A DNA stretch of 50,388 bases. It comes from UBA1794 sp964439955 (GTDB lineage Bacteria; Bacteroidota; Bacteroidia; Bacteroidales; Bacteroidaceae). The translations under genes were made by a program, and so were the position numbers. Within the stretch, counting starts at the first letter, position 1; every line of letters starts with the position of its first letter. Below are positions 8,087 to 16,676 of the stretch, piece by piece. Below the pieces are notes generated by a model. The model was not told the DNA's origin and searched no databases. It saw only the letters and a program-made list of their open reading frames with translations. The stretch spans positions 1 to 50,388 of the forward strand of contig CAYTPX010000014.1 of the NCBI GenBank assembly GCA_964439955.1. Reading direction: 5' to 3'.

Positions 8087-10630
8087 ATGCGACTATCCGA
8101 ACTCAATACGGGCGAAAAAGGCATCGTAGTCCGGGTGAAAGGACACGGCGGCTTTCGCAAACGAATCGTAGAAATGGGGTTCATCAAGGGCAAGGAAGTG
8201 GAAGTCCTGCTCAACGCCCCCTTGAAAGACCCGGTGAAATACCGCATCATGGGCTACGAAATATCGCTCCGCCACAGCGAAGCCGACCTTATCGAGGTAC
8301 TCACCGAAAAAGAGGTGCGCCAGCAGCCCGGCGGACTCACCCCCCACTCCTACGGAGCCATAGAAGGAAACCAGCCCATACCCGGGGAAAGGCTCCGGAA
8401 GATGGCCCTCGAGAAGCGGCGCACCATACGGGTCGCGCTCGTCGGCAACCCGAACAGCGGGAAAACCTCCCTCTTCAACTACATTTCCGGCGCACACGAA
8501 CACACCGGCAACTACAGCGGGGTAACCGTAGACGTAAGGGAAGGCCATTTTGACTTCCAAGGATACCATTTCATCGTGGCCGACCTACCCGGGACTTATT
8601 CCCTTTCGGCCTATTCCCCCGAGGAACTCTACGTACGCCGCTACCTGGCGGGCGGCGGGCACGAGGCGCCCGACATCATTATCAACGTGCTGGACTCCTC
8701 CAACCTGGAGCGCAACCTGTACCTGACGACGCAACTCATCGACATGAACGCCCGGTTCGTCTGCGCACTGAACCTCTACGACGAGCTGGAGGCCTCGGGC
8801 AACAAGCTGGACTACCTGCAACTCTCCAAATTGCTTGCCGTCCCGATGGTGCCGACCATCTCGCGAAACGGGAAAGGCATCGAGTCCCTGTTCCACGTCA
8901 TCATCAACTTATACGAAGGAGCCGACTTCATCGACCCGCAAACGGGGGAGATAAACCCCGGGGTCAAAGCAGAATTGGAGGACTGGCACCGCTCCGTCAT
9001 CCACAGCCCCGCCACCCACGAAGAACACATGGAAGACTTCGCCACCTCCGGACGCCCCTTGAACAACGTGCTGCGGCACATCCATATCAACTACGGCCCC
9101 GAGCTGGAGCAGGCCATCAGTGCCATCCGCGAAGAACTGGCGGCGAACGAATCACTCCGCGACCGGTATTCCCTGCGTTACTTCTCCATCAAACTGCTCG
9201 AAGGCGACCGCGAAATCGAGAAACTCGCCCGCACGCTGCCCAACGGGGACAAGGTGTTGGCCCTGCGCGACCGCATGGCCCAAGAGGCCGCCTCGGTGCT
9301 CAACGAAGACTGCGAGACGGCCATCACCAACGCCAAGTACGGTTTCATCGCCGGGGCCTTGAAGGAAACCTTTGAAGACCGGCATGAAGACAAACGGCAG
9401 CTCACGCGTGTGCTCGACTCCATTGTCACCCACCGCATATGGGGCTACCCGATTTTCTTCATCTTCCTATGGGTCATGTTCCAAGCCACCTTCTCCTTGG
9501 GCCAATACCCAATGGACTGGATCGAAGCGGGCGTGGGCGCACTGACCGACTGGACACATGCTTCCCTGCCCGAAGAGCCGCTGCGAGCCATGCTGGCCGA
9601 CGGCATACTCGGCGGGGTGGGCGGGGTCATCGTCTTCTTGCCTAACATCCTCATCCTCTACCTCTTCATCTCCTTGATGGAAGACTCGGGCTACATGGCC
9701 CGCGCGGCGTTCATCATGGACAAAATCATGCACAAGATGGGGCTGCACGGCAAGTCGTTCATCCCGCTCATCATGGGCTTCGGGTGCAACGTGCCGGCCA
9801 TCATGGCGACAAGAACCATCGAAAGCCGCAGCAACCGCCTCATCACCATGCTCGCAGTGCCGTTCATGAGTTGCAGCGCCCGCCTGCCCATCTACCTGCT
9901 CCTTACGGGTCTCTTCTTCCCCCGCCACGGCGGGCTGGTCATGCTGGCGCTATACACGGCAGGCATCGCCTTGGCCATCCTCTTCTGCCGCGTCATGAGC
10001 CTCTACGTCGTGCCTAAAGACGAGATACCGTTCGTCATGGAATTGCCGCCCTACCGCCTGCCGACATGGCGCTCCGTGGCCATCCACGCTTGGGACAAGG
10101 GCAAGCAATACCTGCGCAAGATGGGGGGCATCATCTTGTTTGCCTCCGTGCTCGTCTGGTTCTTAAGCTACTACCCCGACCACGACCGCTGGGAGGACAG
10201 CCAACAGCAGCAAGAGAATTCCTACATAGGCCGCATCGGCAAAGCCATAGAGCCTGCACTCGAACCGCTCGGCATGAACTGGAAACTGGGCATCTGCCTG
10301 GCATCCGGCGCAGGGGCCAAGGAGATCGTGGCCAGCACGCTGTGCGTACTCTACCCCGACGAAGGGCAAACCGCGCCCACGCCCGGGGACGGGGAGGAAG
10401 AAGAAGGCTCCATCTCGCTCTCCGCGCTGGAACAAGACGGGATAACCCCCTTGGTGGCCTTCTGCTTCATGCTCTTCGTGGTGATTTACTTCCCGTGCGT
10501 GGCCACGATCGCCGCCATAAAAGGCGAGTCGGGCAACTGGAAGTGGGCGTTGTTTGCCGCGGTACATTCCACGGCCTTGGCATGGGTCGTCACGTTCATC
10601 GTCTACCAAGTGGGCAAAAACTTCTTCTGA
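8087..10630 (+). CDS. feoB: Fused FeoA-FeoB ferrous iron transporter
   Basis: An 847-residue fusion. Residues 1-75 are the FeoA SH3-like domain. A linker leads to the FeoB G domain, with G1 GNPNSGKT (120-127), switch I GNYSGVTV (141-148), G3 DLPGTYS and G4 NLYD. A helical region and a polytopic membrane domain containing the Gate-type GFGCNVPAIMATRT segment follow. It imports Fe2+ across the inner membrane. An open frame runs further upstream to 7433, but it is antisense to the esterase gene. ATG at 8087 follows a proper promoter and begins the FeoA motif MRLSEL. The next gene starts 1 nt after the stop codon. Confidence 0.97.
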   Translation: MRLSELNTGEKGIVVRVKGHGGFRKRIVEMGFIKGKEVEVLLNAPLKDPVKYRIMGYEISLRHSEADLIEVLTEKEVRQQPGGLTPHSYGAIEGNQPIPGERLRKMALEKRRTIRVALVGNPNSGKTSLFNYISGAHEHTGNYSGVTVDVREGHFDFQGYHFIVADLPGTYSLSAYSPEELYVRRYLAGGGHEAPDIIINVLDSSNLERNLYLTTQLIDMNARFVCALNLYDELEASGNKLDYLQLSKLLAVPMVPTISRNGKGIESLFHVIINLYEGADFIDPQTGEINPGVKAELEDWHRSVIHSPATHEEHMEDFATSGRPLNNVLRHIHINYGPELEQAISAIREELAANESLRDRYSLRYFSIKLLEGDREIEKLARTLPNGDKVLALRDRMAQEAASVLNEDCETAITNAKYGFIAGALKETFEDRHEDKRQLTRVLDSIVTHRIWGYPIFFIFLWVMFQATFSLGQYPMDWIEAGVGALTDWTHASLPEEPLRAMLADGILGGVGGVIVFLPNILILYLFISLMEDSGYMARAAFIMDKIMHKMGLHGKSFIPLIMGFGCNVPAIMATRTIESRSNRLITMLAVPFMSCSARLPIYLLLTGLFFPRHGGLVMLALYTAGIALAILFCRVMSLYVVPKDEIPFVMELPPYRLPTWRSVAIHAWDKGKQYLRKMGGIILFASVLVWFLSYYPDHDRWEDSQQQQENSYIGRIGKAIEPALEPLGMNWKLGICLASGAGAKEIVASTLCVLYPDEGQTAPTPGDGEEEEGSISLSALEQDGITPLVAFCFMLFVVIYFPCVATIAAIKGESGNWKWALFAAVHSTALAWVVTFIVYQVGKNFF

Positions 10631-10927
10631 ATGGACTGGCAAGACTTGGCCGCCGGGCTCATCACCGCCTTGTGCGCCGTGCTTTTCCTGAAGAAACTAT
10701 TCTTCACGGGGCGCAGGAAGGGCGGAAGCGGGTCGTGCTCCTGCCCAAAAGGCACGTCCCTTTCCGGAAAAAGCCCCTGCACTCCTTCCGGGAAGCGCCC
10801 AGGCTTCCCGGAAGGAGTGCAGGCACTCCCGGACGACTCCCCCTGCGGGGATTGCCCATTCCACAGCCAAACCGGCAAGAAAGAAGCCGCCCACGCGGGA
10901 AAAAAGGGGAAAGGGCGTCCGCAATAG
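10631..10927 (+). CDS. FeoB-associated Cys-rich membrane protein with repeat insertion
   Basis: A 98-residue protein directly after feoAB. It has one N-terminal membrane helix (about 7-26), a basic stretch, then Cys36-Ser-Cys38 and Cys72-Gly-Asp-Cys75. This matches the small Cys-rich proteins that accompany FeoB in many bacteria, which are normally about 50-60 residues long with the cysteines close together. Here the two Cys pairs are separated by about 33 residues that coincide with four copies of the 22-nt repeat, including a perfect hairpin. The reading frame stays open through the insertion. The inserted peptide is rich in Pro, Gly and Ser and probably disordered. Confidence 0.75.
   Translation: MDWQDLAAGLITALCAVLFLKKLFFTGRRKGGSGSCSCPKGTSLSGKSPCTPSGKRPGFPEGVQALPDDSPCGDCPFHSQTGKKEAAHAGKKGKGRPQ
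10747..10838. repeat. 22-nt periodic repeat inside a gene, with perfect 21-bp hairpin, locus 3
   Basis: Four units begin at 10751, 10773, 10795 and 10817, exactly 22 nt apart. Positions 10776-10796 and 10803-10823 are perfect reverse complements (21 of 21 bases) around a 6-nt GCCCAG loop. The hairpin encodes residues 49-65 of the FeoB partner protein. Confidence 0.85.
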
Positions 10928-11022
10928 GAAGTACGGAAGCATCCATTACCGGGGCGGCTTAACCCGGCTTTCCCGGAATCCCGATGGAAGGAAGACAAAG
11001 AGAAGGGATAAAAAGATTGCGT

Positions 11023-11058
11023 TTTGCTTGCCCCATTCGGGAAAACTCGTTATCTTTG
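11023..11058 (+). promoter_or_regulatory. Promoter of tRNA-Cys
   Basis: TATCTTTG (11051-11058) matches the -7 consensus. A TTG at 11028-11030, 20 nt upstream, is a plausible -33 element. The tRNA 5' end is 28 nt downstream. Confidence 0.7.
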
Positions 11059-11085
11059 CGCCGCATTTGGAAAGGAATGCGCCAA

Positions 11086-11156
11086 GGTCTCTTGGCCGAG
11101 TGGTTAGGCACCGGTCTGCAAAACCGCCTACAGCAGTTCGAATCTGCTAGAGACCT
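11086..11156 (+). tRNA. tRNA-Cys (anticodon GCA)
   Basis: The cloverleaf is complete. The acceptor stem is GGTCTCT/AGAGACC, the D-stem GCC/GGC, the anticodon loop CTGCAAA with anticodon GCA, and the T-arm AGCAG/CTGCT around TTCGAAT. The discriminator is T, as expected for tRNA-Cys. The 27-43 pair is a C-C mismatch. No CCA is encoded (CAC follows), so it must be added enzymatically. Confidence 0.93.
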
Positions 11157-11163
11157 CACAGAA

Positions 11164-11211
11164 GGAATTCGCCCCGGTATCCGAAATGGACACCGGGGCG
11201 GATTCCCTTTC
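11164..11211. terminator. Terminator after tRNA-Cys
   Basis: A 15-bp stem (11164-11178 with 11192-11206, one G-T wobble) has a 13-nt loop and is followed by CTTTC. It can end tRNA-Cys transcription and, on the other strand, the yraN transcript. Confidence 0.7.
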
Positions 11212-11269
11212 ATACCTACGCTGCTACGCCCGATCCGCAAAACCACGGCGAGCAGGCTGGGAAAGTTGT

Positions 11270-11572
11270 TCAGAACGGGGGAAAGGGGAGGCCGAAGGCA
11301 TGGCACGTAAGCCGGAAGAACCACACCGAGAGAAGCAACAAAAACAACCCGCCCACGGCATAGATAATCCGCAGGACACGCCGCGAAGCGCCCGGCGTCC
11401 CGGCAGGCGCGCCGCGGTGGCGACGGGCAAGGTGCGCCAGCCGGGCATAGAAGCGGTAGAAAGAATGGGCATTGCGCGTGGTGAAAAACCAGTCCCAGTC
11501 GCACAACGCCGCCACAAGGCACAGCAGTCCGCTACAAAAAAAGAGGGCTTGCAAGAAGAAATGGAAGACCAT
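11270..11572 (-). CDS. Small membrane protein downstream of yraN
   Basis: An open frame of about 100 residues with two strongly hydrophobic segments: one at the N terminus (MVFHFFLQALFFCSGL region) and one near the C terminus (IIYAVGGLFLLLLSVWFF region). An Arg/Ala-rich loop connects them. ATG at 11572 is my choice, 17 nt after the yraN stop. The frame is open upstream to 11659, which would overlap yraN. I do not recognise a family. Hydrophobicity and operon position support a real gene, but the GC-rich sequence makes long spurious frames common. Confidence 0.5.
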   Translation of the reverse strand: MVFHFFLQALFFCSGLLCLVAALCDWDWFFTTRNAHSFYRFYARLAHLARRHRGAPAGTPGASRRVLRIIYAVGGLFLLLLSVWFFRLTCHAFGLPFPPF

Positions 11573-11589
11573 AAGCAAAAACGGGTAAG

Positions 11590-11961
11590 TCAGGCAAACA
11601 ACAGACCGGGCGAGAAGGCGTTTTCGTAGTGCTCCACCTGCCATCGGCCTCCGTCGCAAACCACGGAAACGACATCAAAACGCACGGGAAGGTCGCACTC
11701 CCTCTGGCACATATAGGCATCGGCCGCCAAGAGGATATGACGCCGCTTTTTCCGATCCACGGCATCGGCCGGGTCACCATACTGCCCGTCGTGGCGCGTC
11801 TTTACCTCCACGAAGACCAACTCGCCGTCCTTCTCCGCCACCAAATCCAACTCCAATTTGCCCGAGCGCCAATTACGGTCGCGGATGCAATAGCCCCGGT
11901 CCTGCAAAAACAGGGCGGCGATTTCTTCGCCACGCCGCCCCCGGTCGTTATGTTCTGCCAT
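11590..11961 (-). CDS. YraN (UPF0102) nuclease-fold protein
   Basis: A 123-residue protein of the YraN/UPF0102 family, with a restriction-endonuclease-like fold. The conserved core GxxGEEIAALFL (about 10-21), the Asp of ELDLVAEKDG and VFVEVKTR carry the predicted E...D...ExK active-site pattern. The biochemical role is not established; members are usually near recombination, replication or division genes. It is followed by a small membrane gene. Confidence 0.93.
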   Translation of the reverse strand: MAEHNDRGRRGEEIAALFLQDRGYCIRDRNWRSGKLELDLVAEKDGELVFVEVKTRHDGQYGDPADAVDRKKRRHILLAADAYMCQRECDLPVRFDVVSVVCDGGRWQVEHYENAFSPGLLFA

Positions 11962-12002
11962 CGTTTTCTTCAGGTTTCCCGCAAAAATACTGAATTAAAT
12001 CG

Positions 12003-12033
12003 TTGGCAATCAAGAAAACATGCCCTATTTTTG
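12003..12033 (+). promoter_or_regulatory. Promoter of the small RHH-like gene
   Basis: TTG (12003-12005) and TATTTTTG (12026-12033) are 20 nt apart. Transcription should start close to the ATG at 12042, so the mRNA would be leaderless or nearly so. This excludes the in-frame TTG at 12003 as a start codon. Confidence 0.65.
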
Positions 12034-12041
12034 CGCTCCAA

Positions 12042-12290
12042 ATGAAGGGTTACAGCCAGAAAACGCCAATCCGCCGGGCCGGTCCTGCCGAAGAACGCGA
12101 CAAAAAGCCGCGTACCGAACGGATATCTGTCTGGCTGACCGAAGAGGAGAAACGCCTGATAGACCGCTTTTTGGAGAACAGGCGCATCCAAAACCGCTCG
12201 CATTGGATACGGCGCATCGTATTGGGTGCCGTGCAAGAGGGCGCGTCGGACGCCTCACTCCTCTTTAGTGAACACGAAATGCGCCGCTGA
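12042..12290 (+). CDS. Small ribbon-helix-helix-like protein
   Basis: An 82-residue basic protein. A disordered, Lys/Arg-rich N terminus precedes a pattern typical of a ribbon-helix-helix fold: strand ERISVWLT (about 26-33), helix EEEKRLIDRFLENR, turn IQNRS, and helix HWIRRIVLGAV. It could bind DNA as a dimer, like small mobilisation-type or CopG-like proteins, but no mobility genes are nearby. The start is set by the upstream promoter. It lies 37 nt before tadA and may be co-transcribed with it. Confidence 0.65.
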   Translation: MKGYSQKTPIRRAGPAEERDKKPRTERISVWLTEEEKRLIDRFLENRRIQNRSHWIRRIVLGAVQEGASDASLLFSEHEMRR

Positions 12291-12327
12291 ACTTCTCCCG
12301 CCTTTCCCTGCTTATCTTTCCCCAGCC

Positions 12328-12759
12328 ATGACTGACGAATACTACATGCGCCAAGCGCTCGAAGAAGCCCGGAGGGCATCCGAGGAAGAAGAGGTGCCCA
12401 TCGGTGCCGTCATCACATGCAAAGGGCGCATCATCGCCCGGGCGCACAACCTGACGGAAACCTTGCACGACGCCACCGCCCACGCGGAAATGCAAGCCAT
12501 CACCGCCGCCGAGAATTTCCTCGGAGCAAAATACTTGAACGATTGTACCTTGTTTGTGACGGTCGAACCCTGCCCGATGTGCGCCGGAGCCATCGCATGG
12601 GCCCAACTGGGGCGGCTCGTGTTCGGCGCGGAAGACGGGAAACGGGGCTACAGACGCCACGCCCCTTCCATACTGCACCCCAAGACCGAGGTGGAAAAAG
12701 GTATCCTCGCCGACGAAGCCGCGCAACTGATGAAAGACTTTTTCCAAAGCAAACGTTGA
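12328..12759 (+). CDS. tadA: tRNA-specific adenosine deaminase TadA
   Basis: A 143-residue zinc deaminase that converts A34 to inosine in the tRNA-Arg(ACG) wobble position. The zinc and catalytic motif HAEM has His52 and Glu54, and PCPMC supplies Cys82 and Cys85. Length and the C-terminal helix fit the family. The start MTDEYYMRQALEEA matches the usual N terminus; the open frame further upstream overlaps the RHH-like gene. Confidence 0.96.
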   Translation: MTDEYYMRQALEEARRASEEEEVPIGAVITCKGRIIARAHNLTETLHDATAHAEMQAITAAENFLGAKYLNDCTLFVTVEPCPMCAGAIAWAQLGRLVFGAEDGKRGYRRHAPSILHPKTEVEKGILADEAAQLMKDFFQSKR

Positions 12760-12812
12760 AAGGCCTCCCGCAATAGGGCGGAAATGGGAAACCGGTTTTC
12801 AGCAATATTCAC

Positions 12813-12820
12813 TACCTTTG
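12813..12820 (+). promoter_or_regulatory. Promoter -7 element of leuS
   Basis: TACCTTTG lies 31 nt upstream of the leuS ATG at 12851. An in-frame ATG at 12818 is inside this element and so is not the start. Confidence 0.65.
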
Positions 12821-12850
12821 CAGCAAAACTTGCACTATCCTCAAAAATAT

Positions 12851-15649
12851 ATGGAATACAACTTCAGAGAAATCGAGCAGAAGTGGCAAAAAAGGTGGGT
12901 CGAACGGCAGACCTACCGCGTAACGGAAAATAAAGAGAAGAAGAAGTTTTACGTGCTGAACATGTTCCCCTACCCTTCGGGCGCCGGTCTCCACGTGGGA
13001 CACCCGCTGGGGTACATTGCCTCCGACATCTATGCACGCTACAAACGCCTGCAGGGATTCAACGTGCTGAATCCCATGGGATACGACGCTTATGGGCTTC
13101 CGGCCGAACAATATGCCATACAAACCGGGCAACACCCCGCCATCACCACCGAGAAAAACATAGCCCGTTACCGGGAACAACTGGACAAGATAGGATTTTC
13201 CTTCGACTGGAGCCGCGAGGTACGCACGTGCGACCCGGCATACTACAAGTGGACGCAATGGGCTTTTGAGCAGATGTTCAAAAGTTACTACTGCAACCTG
13301 GCGAAAAAGGCACGCCCCATCGCCGAGCTGACCGAAGCCTTCGGGAAAACCGGGACGGAAGGGTTGGACGTAGCGTGCGGCAAAGAACTGTCATTCACTG
13401 CCGAGGACTGGAACAACATGAGCGAAGAGGAACAGCAAGAAACGCTCATGAACTACCGGATAGCCTACCTCGGGAACACAATGGTGAACTGGTGTCCGAA
13501 ACTGGGCACGGTCTTGGCCAACGACGAGGTGGTGGACGGGGTCAGCGTGCGCGGCGGCTACCCCGTCGTGCAGCGCGTCATGCGCCAATGGTGCCTGCGC
13601 GTCAGCGCCTATGCACAGCGCCTTCTGGACGGACTCGACACCATAGAATGGACAGACTCCCTGAAAGAAACGCAAAGGAACTGGATAGGACGTTCGGAAG
13701 GCACGGAAATGGCGTTCAAAGTAAAATGGCATGACGAGATAGAACTGACCATCTTTACCACTAGGGCAGATACCGTATTCGGCGTAACTTTCATGGTTCT
13801 CGCGCCAGAAAGTGCATTAGTTCCGCAACTCACTACCGCCGAACAGGAAAAAGAAGTGGAAGACTACTTGGAACGCACCCGCAAACGCACGGAAAGAGAA
13901 CGCATAACAGACCGGAGCGTAAGCGGGGTTTTCAGCGGGTCATACGCCATCAACCCCTTGACCGGGGAGGAAATCCCAATATGGATAAGCGATTACGTGC
14001 TTGCCGGCTACGGGACAGGGGCAATCATGGCCGTTCCTGCCCACGACAGCCGCGACTATGCCTTTGCCAAGCACTTCAATCTGGAAATACGCCCCTTGAT
14101 TGAAGGGTGCGACGTAAGCCAAGAAAGCTTTGACGCCAAGGAAGGCATCATGACCAACTCGCCGAAAGCCGGAAGCCCCGCAGGAGGCCTCAGCCTGAAC
14201 GGCATGACTGTAAAAGAAGCCATCGCCGCCACGAAAAAATACGTGACGGAAAACGGCTTGGGCCGCGTCAAAGTCAATTTCCGCCTACGGGATGCCATCT
14301 TCTCCCGCCAACGATATTGGGGCGAGCCGTTCCCGGTCTATTACAAAAATAACATGCCCTACATGCTCGACGAGAGCAAACTCCCGCTCGAACTGCCTGA
14401 GATTGACAAATATTTGCCCACAGAGACCGGCGAGCCGCCTTTGGCCCGCGCCAAGAACTGGAAAACGGACGAAGGCTTTCCCTTGGAGGTCTGCACGATG
14501 CCCGGCTTCGCCGGTTCGTCGGCCTACTACCTCCGCTACATGGACCCCCATAACGACCAGGCCTTGCTCTCGCAAGAAACTGCCAATTACTGGCAAAACG
14601 TGGACCTCTACGTAGGCGGGACCGAACATGCCACAGGCCACCTCATCTACTCACGCTTTTGGAACAAGTTCCTCTTCGACCTCGGGGTTTCCGTAAAAGA
14701 AGAACCCTTCCAGAAATTGGTGAACCAAGGCATGATACAAGGACGCAGCAATTTCGTCTACCGCATCAAGGATACCAACACGTTCGTCTCCTTCAACCAG
14801 AAAAAGGACTACGACGTTACCCCCATCCACGTGGACGTGAACATCGTGAGCAACGACATCCTCGACATAGAAGCCTTCCGCGCCTGGCGCCCGGAGTACC
14901 GCGAGGCCGAATTTGTGCTGGAGCCGGACGGGAAATACATCTGCGGATGGGCCGTTGAGAAGATGAGCAAATCCATGTACAACGTGGTGAATCCCGACAA
15001 AATCGTGGAGAAATACGGTGCCGACACCCTGCGCATGTACGAGATGTTCCTCGGACCCGTAGAGCAATCCAAGCCGTGGGACACGAACGGGATAGACGGC
15101 GTACACCGTTTCATCCGCAAGTTCTGGAATTTGTTCTACGGGAAAGACGAAAAAGCCTTGCGGCTTTCCGACGAAAGCGCCAGCGCCGAGGAACTAAAGT
15201 CCCTGCACAAACTCATAAAGAAGGTGACGTCCGACATAGAAGCCTTCTCGTACAACACGTCGGTCAGCGCCTTCATGATCTGTACCAACGAGCTGACAGC
15301 CTTGAAGTGCCGCAAGCGTTCCGTCTTAGAGCCGCTCGCCATACTGATAGCCCCCTTTGCCCCGCACATTGCCGAAGAACTCTGGGAAGCGCTCGGGCAT
15401 GAGACCAGTGTATGCGACGCCACATGGCCGGAATACAACGAGCAATACCTCGCGGAAGAGACGGCCAGTTATACCATTTCCTTCAACGGGAAAGCCCGAT
15501 TCCAGAAGACTTTCCCCACCGATGCCAGCAACGAGACCATCGAGAAGGAAGTCCTTTCCGACGAAGCGGCGCAGAAATGGATGGAAGGCAAAACGATTGT
15601 GAAAATCATCATCGTACCTAAAAAGATTGTCAATGTGGTCCTACGCTAA
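12851..15649 (+). CDS. leuS: Leucyl-tRNA synthetase
   Basis: A 932-residue class I synthetase that charges tRNA-Leu. The HIGH motif appears as HVGH (48-51) in YPSGAGLHVGH. A CP1 editing domain with the TTRADTVFG signature follows, and the KMSKS loop is present as EKMSKSMYN. The C-terminal anticodon-binding and tail regions are complete. A leucine-specific insertion before KMSKS (around DTNTFVSFNQKKDYDVTPIHVD) is longer than in E. coli, as I recall for Bacteroidota enzymes. The following YitT gene overlaps its 3' end. Confidence 0.98.
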   Translation: MEYNFREIEQKWQKRWVERQTYRVTENKEKKKFYVLNMFPYPSGAGLHVGHPLGYIASDIYARYKRLQGFNVLNPMGYDAYGLPAEQYAIQTGQHPAITTEKNIARYREQLDKIGFSFDWSREVRTCDPAYYKWTQWAFEQMFKSYYCNLAKKARPIAELTEAFGKTGTEGLDVACGKELSFTAEDWNNMSEEEQQETLMNYRIAYLGNTMVNWCPKLGTVLANDEVVDGVSVRGGYPVVQRVMRQWCLRVSAYAQRLLDGLDTIEWTDSLKETQRNWIGRSEGTEMAFKVKWHDEIELTIFTTRADTVFGVTFMVLAPESALVPQLTTAEQEKEVEDYLERTRKRTERERITDRSVSGVFSGSYAINPLTGEEIPIWISDYVLAGYGTGAIMAVPAHDSRDYAFAKHFNLEIRPLIEGCDVSQESFDAKEGIMTNSPKAGSPAGGLSLNGMTVKEAIAATKKYVTENGLGRVKVNFRLRDAIFSRQRYWGEPFPVYYKNNMPYMLDESKLPLELPEIDKYLPTETGEPPLARAKNWKTDEGFPLEVCTMPGFAGSSAYYLRYMDPHNDQALLSQETANYWQNVDLYVGGTEHATGHLIYSRFWNKFLFDLGVSVKEEPFQKLVNQGMIQGRSNFVYRIKDTNTFVSFNQKKDYDVTPIHVDVNIVSNDILDIEAFRAWRPEYREAEFVLEPDGKYICGWAVEKMSKSMYNVVNPDKIVEKYGADTLRMYEMFLGPVEQSKPWDTNGIDGVHRFIRKFWNLFYGKDEKALRLSDESASAEELKSLHKLIKKVTSDIEAFSYNTSVSAFMICTNELTALKCRKRSVLEPLAILIAPFAPHIAEELWEALGHETSVCDATWPEYNEQYLAEETASYTISFNGKARFQKTFPTDASNETIEKEVLSDEAAQKWMEGKTIVKIIIVPKKIVNVVLR

Positions 15650-16544
15650 ACAGGCCGGCTATCCGGGCAGGAAGTTCCAAGCCGTTTGGAACGAGATACA
15701 TGACTATTTTGTCATCACGTTAGGGGTTTTCAGCTACGCCCTCGGATGGGTGCTTTTCTTCATCCCCTACAAAATCACAATCGGCGGCGTGGCAGGTGTC
15801 GGAGCCATCACCTTTTATGCCACAGGCATCCCCATGCAAGTGACTTACTTCTTCATCAACCTTGTCCTCATGGGGATAGCCCTCAAGTCTTTGGGCATGC
15901 GTTTCGTGGTCCGCACCTCGTATGGCATCCTGTTGATGACCTTCGCCTTGTGGATCCTGCAGAAGAACATCTCACCCACGCTGTCCCTTTTGGGAGAAGG
16001 GCAGGACTTCTTGGCCTGTACGCTGGGCTCCGTGATGTGTGGCTTCGGGCTTGCCATCATTTTCATGCATAACGGCAGCACGGGCGGAACCGACATTATC
16101 GCGGCGGCCATCAACAAATACCGCGACATCAGCCTCGGCCGGATGATTCTCTACTGCGATATAATCATTATCGCCTCGTGTTACTTTGTTTTCAACGATT
16201 GGCGGCGCGTTTTGTTCGGCTATGTGGCCACGTTCATCTATACCTTTACATTAGACAGCGTGACGAACCGTAACCAACAATCCGTGCAGTTCTTCATTTT
16301 CTCGGAGAAATACGCCGAAATCGCCGACGTGGTTTCCGGAAAGCTGCACCGCGGCGTCACAGTCCTCGACGGCCAAGGCTGGTATAGCAAGCGCCCGGTC
16401 AAGGTGCTCTGCATCTTGGCCAAGAGGAAGGAAGCGATTTCCATCCTCAGGCTGGTGAAATCCATCGACGAGCACGCCTTCCTTTCGGAAAGCAACGTGC
16501 ATGCCGTCTTTGGGAAAGGCTTCGACCGCATCAAAGTGAAATAG
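15633..16544 (+). CDS. YitT family membrane protein (DUF2179)
   Basis: A 303-residue protein. Five or six hydrophobic segments between about residues 22 and 205 form the YitT membrane domain, with family-typical FFIPYKITIGGVAGVG and NGSTGGTDIIA. A soluble DUF2179 ferredoxin-like domain follows (about 220-300, with VSGKLHRGVTVLDGQGWYS). The function is unknown; a transporter role is often suggested. The start ATG at 15633 overlaps leuS by 17 nt; an in-frame TTG lies 6 nt further upstream. It is probably co-transcribed with leuS. Confidence 0.92.
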   Translation: MWSYAKQAGYPGRKFQAVWNEIHDYFVITLGVFSYALGWVLFFIPYKITIGGVAGVGAITFYATGIPMQVTYFFINLVLMGIALKSLGMRFVVRTSYGILLMTFALWILQKNISPTLSLLGEGQDFLACTLGSVMCGFGLAIIFMHNGSTGGTDIIAAAINKYRDISLGRMILYCDIIIIASCYFVFNDWRRVLFGYVATFIYTFTLDSVTNRNQQSVQFFIFSEKYAEIADVVSGKLHRGVTVLDGQGWYSKRPVKVLCILAKRKEAISILRLVKSIDEHAFLSESNVHAVFGKGFDRIKVK

Positions 16545-16589
16545 CCCTACCGGCCTACCGCCGCACCCCAAAAAGGGAAGCGCCCGACA

Positions 16590-16640
16590 AAGAAGCCCGG
16601 CCTTGCACTGCAAACGACGCGCAAGGCCGGGCTTCTTTTG
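16590..16640. terminator. Bidirectional terminator between convergent genes
   Basis: A perfect 17-bp stem (16590-16606 with 16621-16637) has a 14-nt loop and a short T-run on the plus side. It lies between the yitT stop and the end of the nonulosonate operon, and can serve both. Confidence 0.8.
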
Positions 16641-16676
16641 CCCATGGGCAAGGAGAGAAAACGCAAGCAGGAAGCC

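Noticed and set aside
12003..12041. TTG start for the RHH-like gene
   Set aside because: It coincides with the -33 promoter element, so it lies upstream of the predicted transcript.
16590..16640. Member of the 22-nt repeat family
   Set aside because: The stem is a 17-bp terminator with a 14-nt loop; spacing and core do not match the 22-nt unit.
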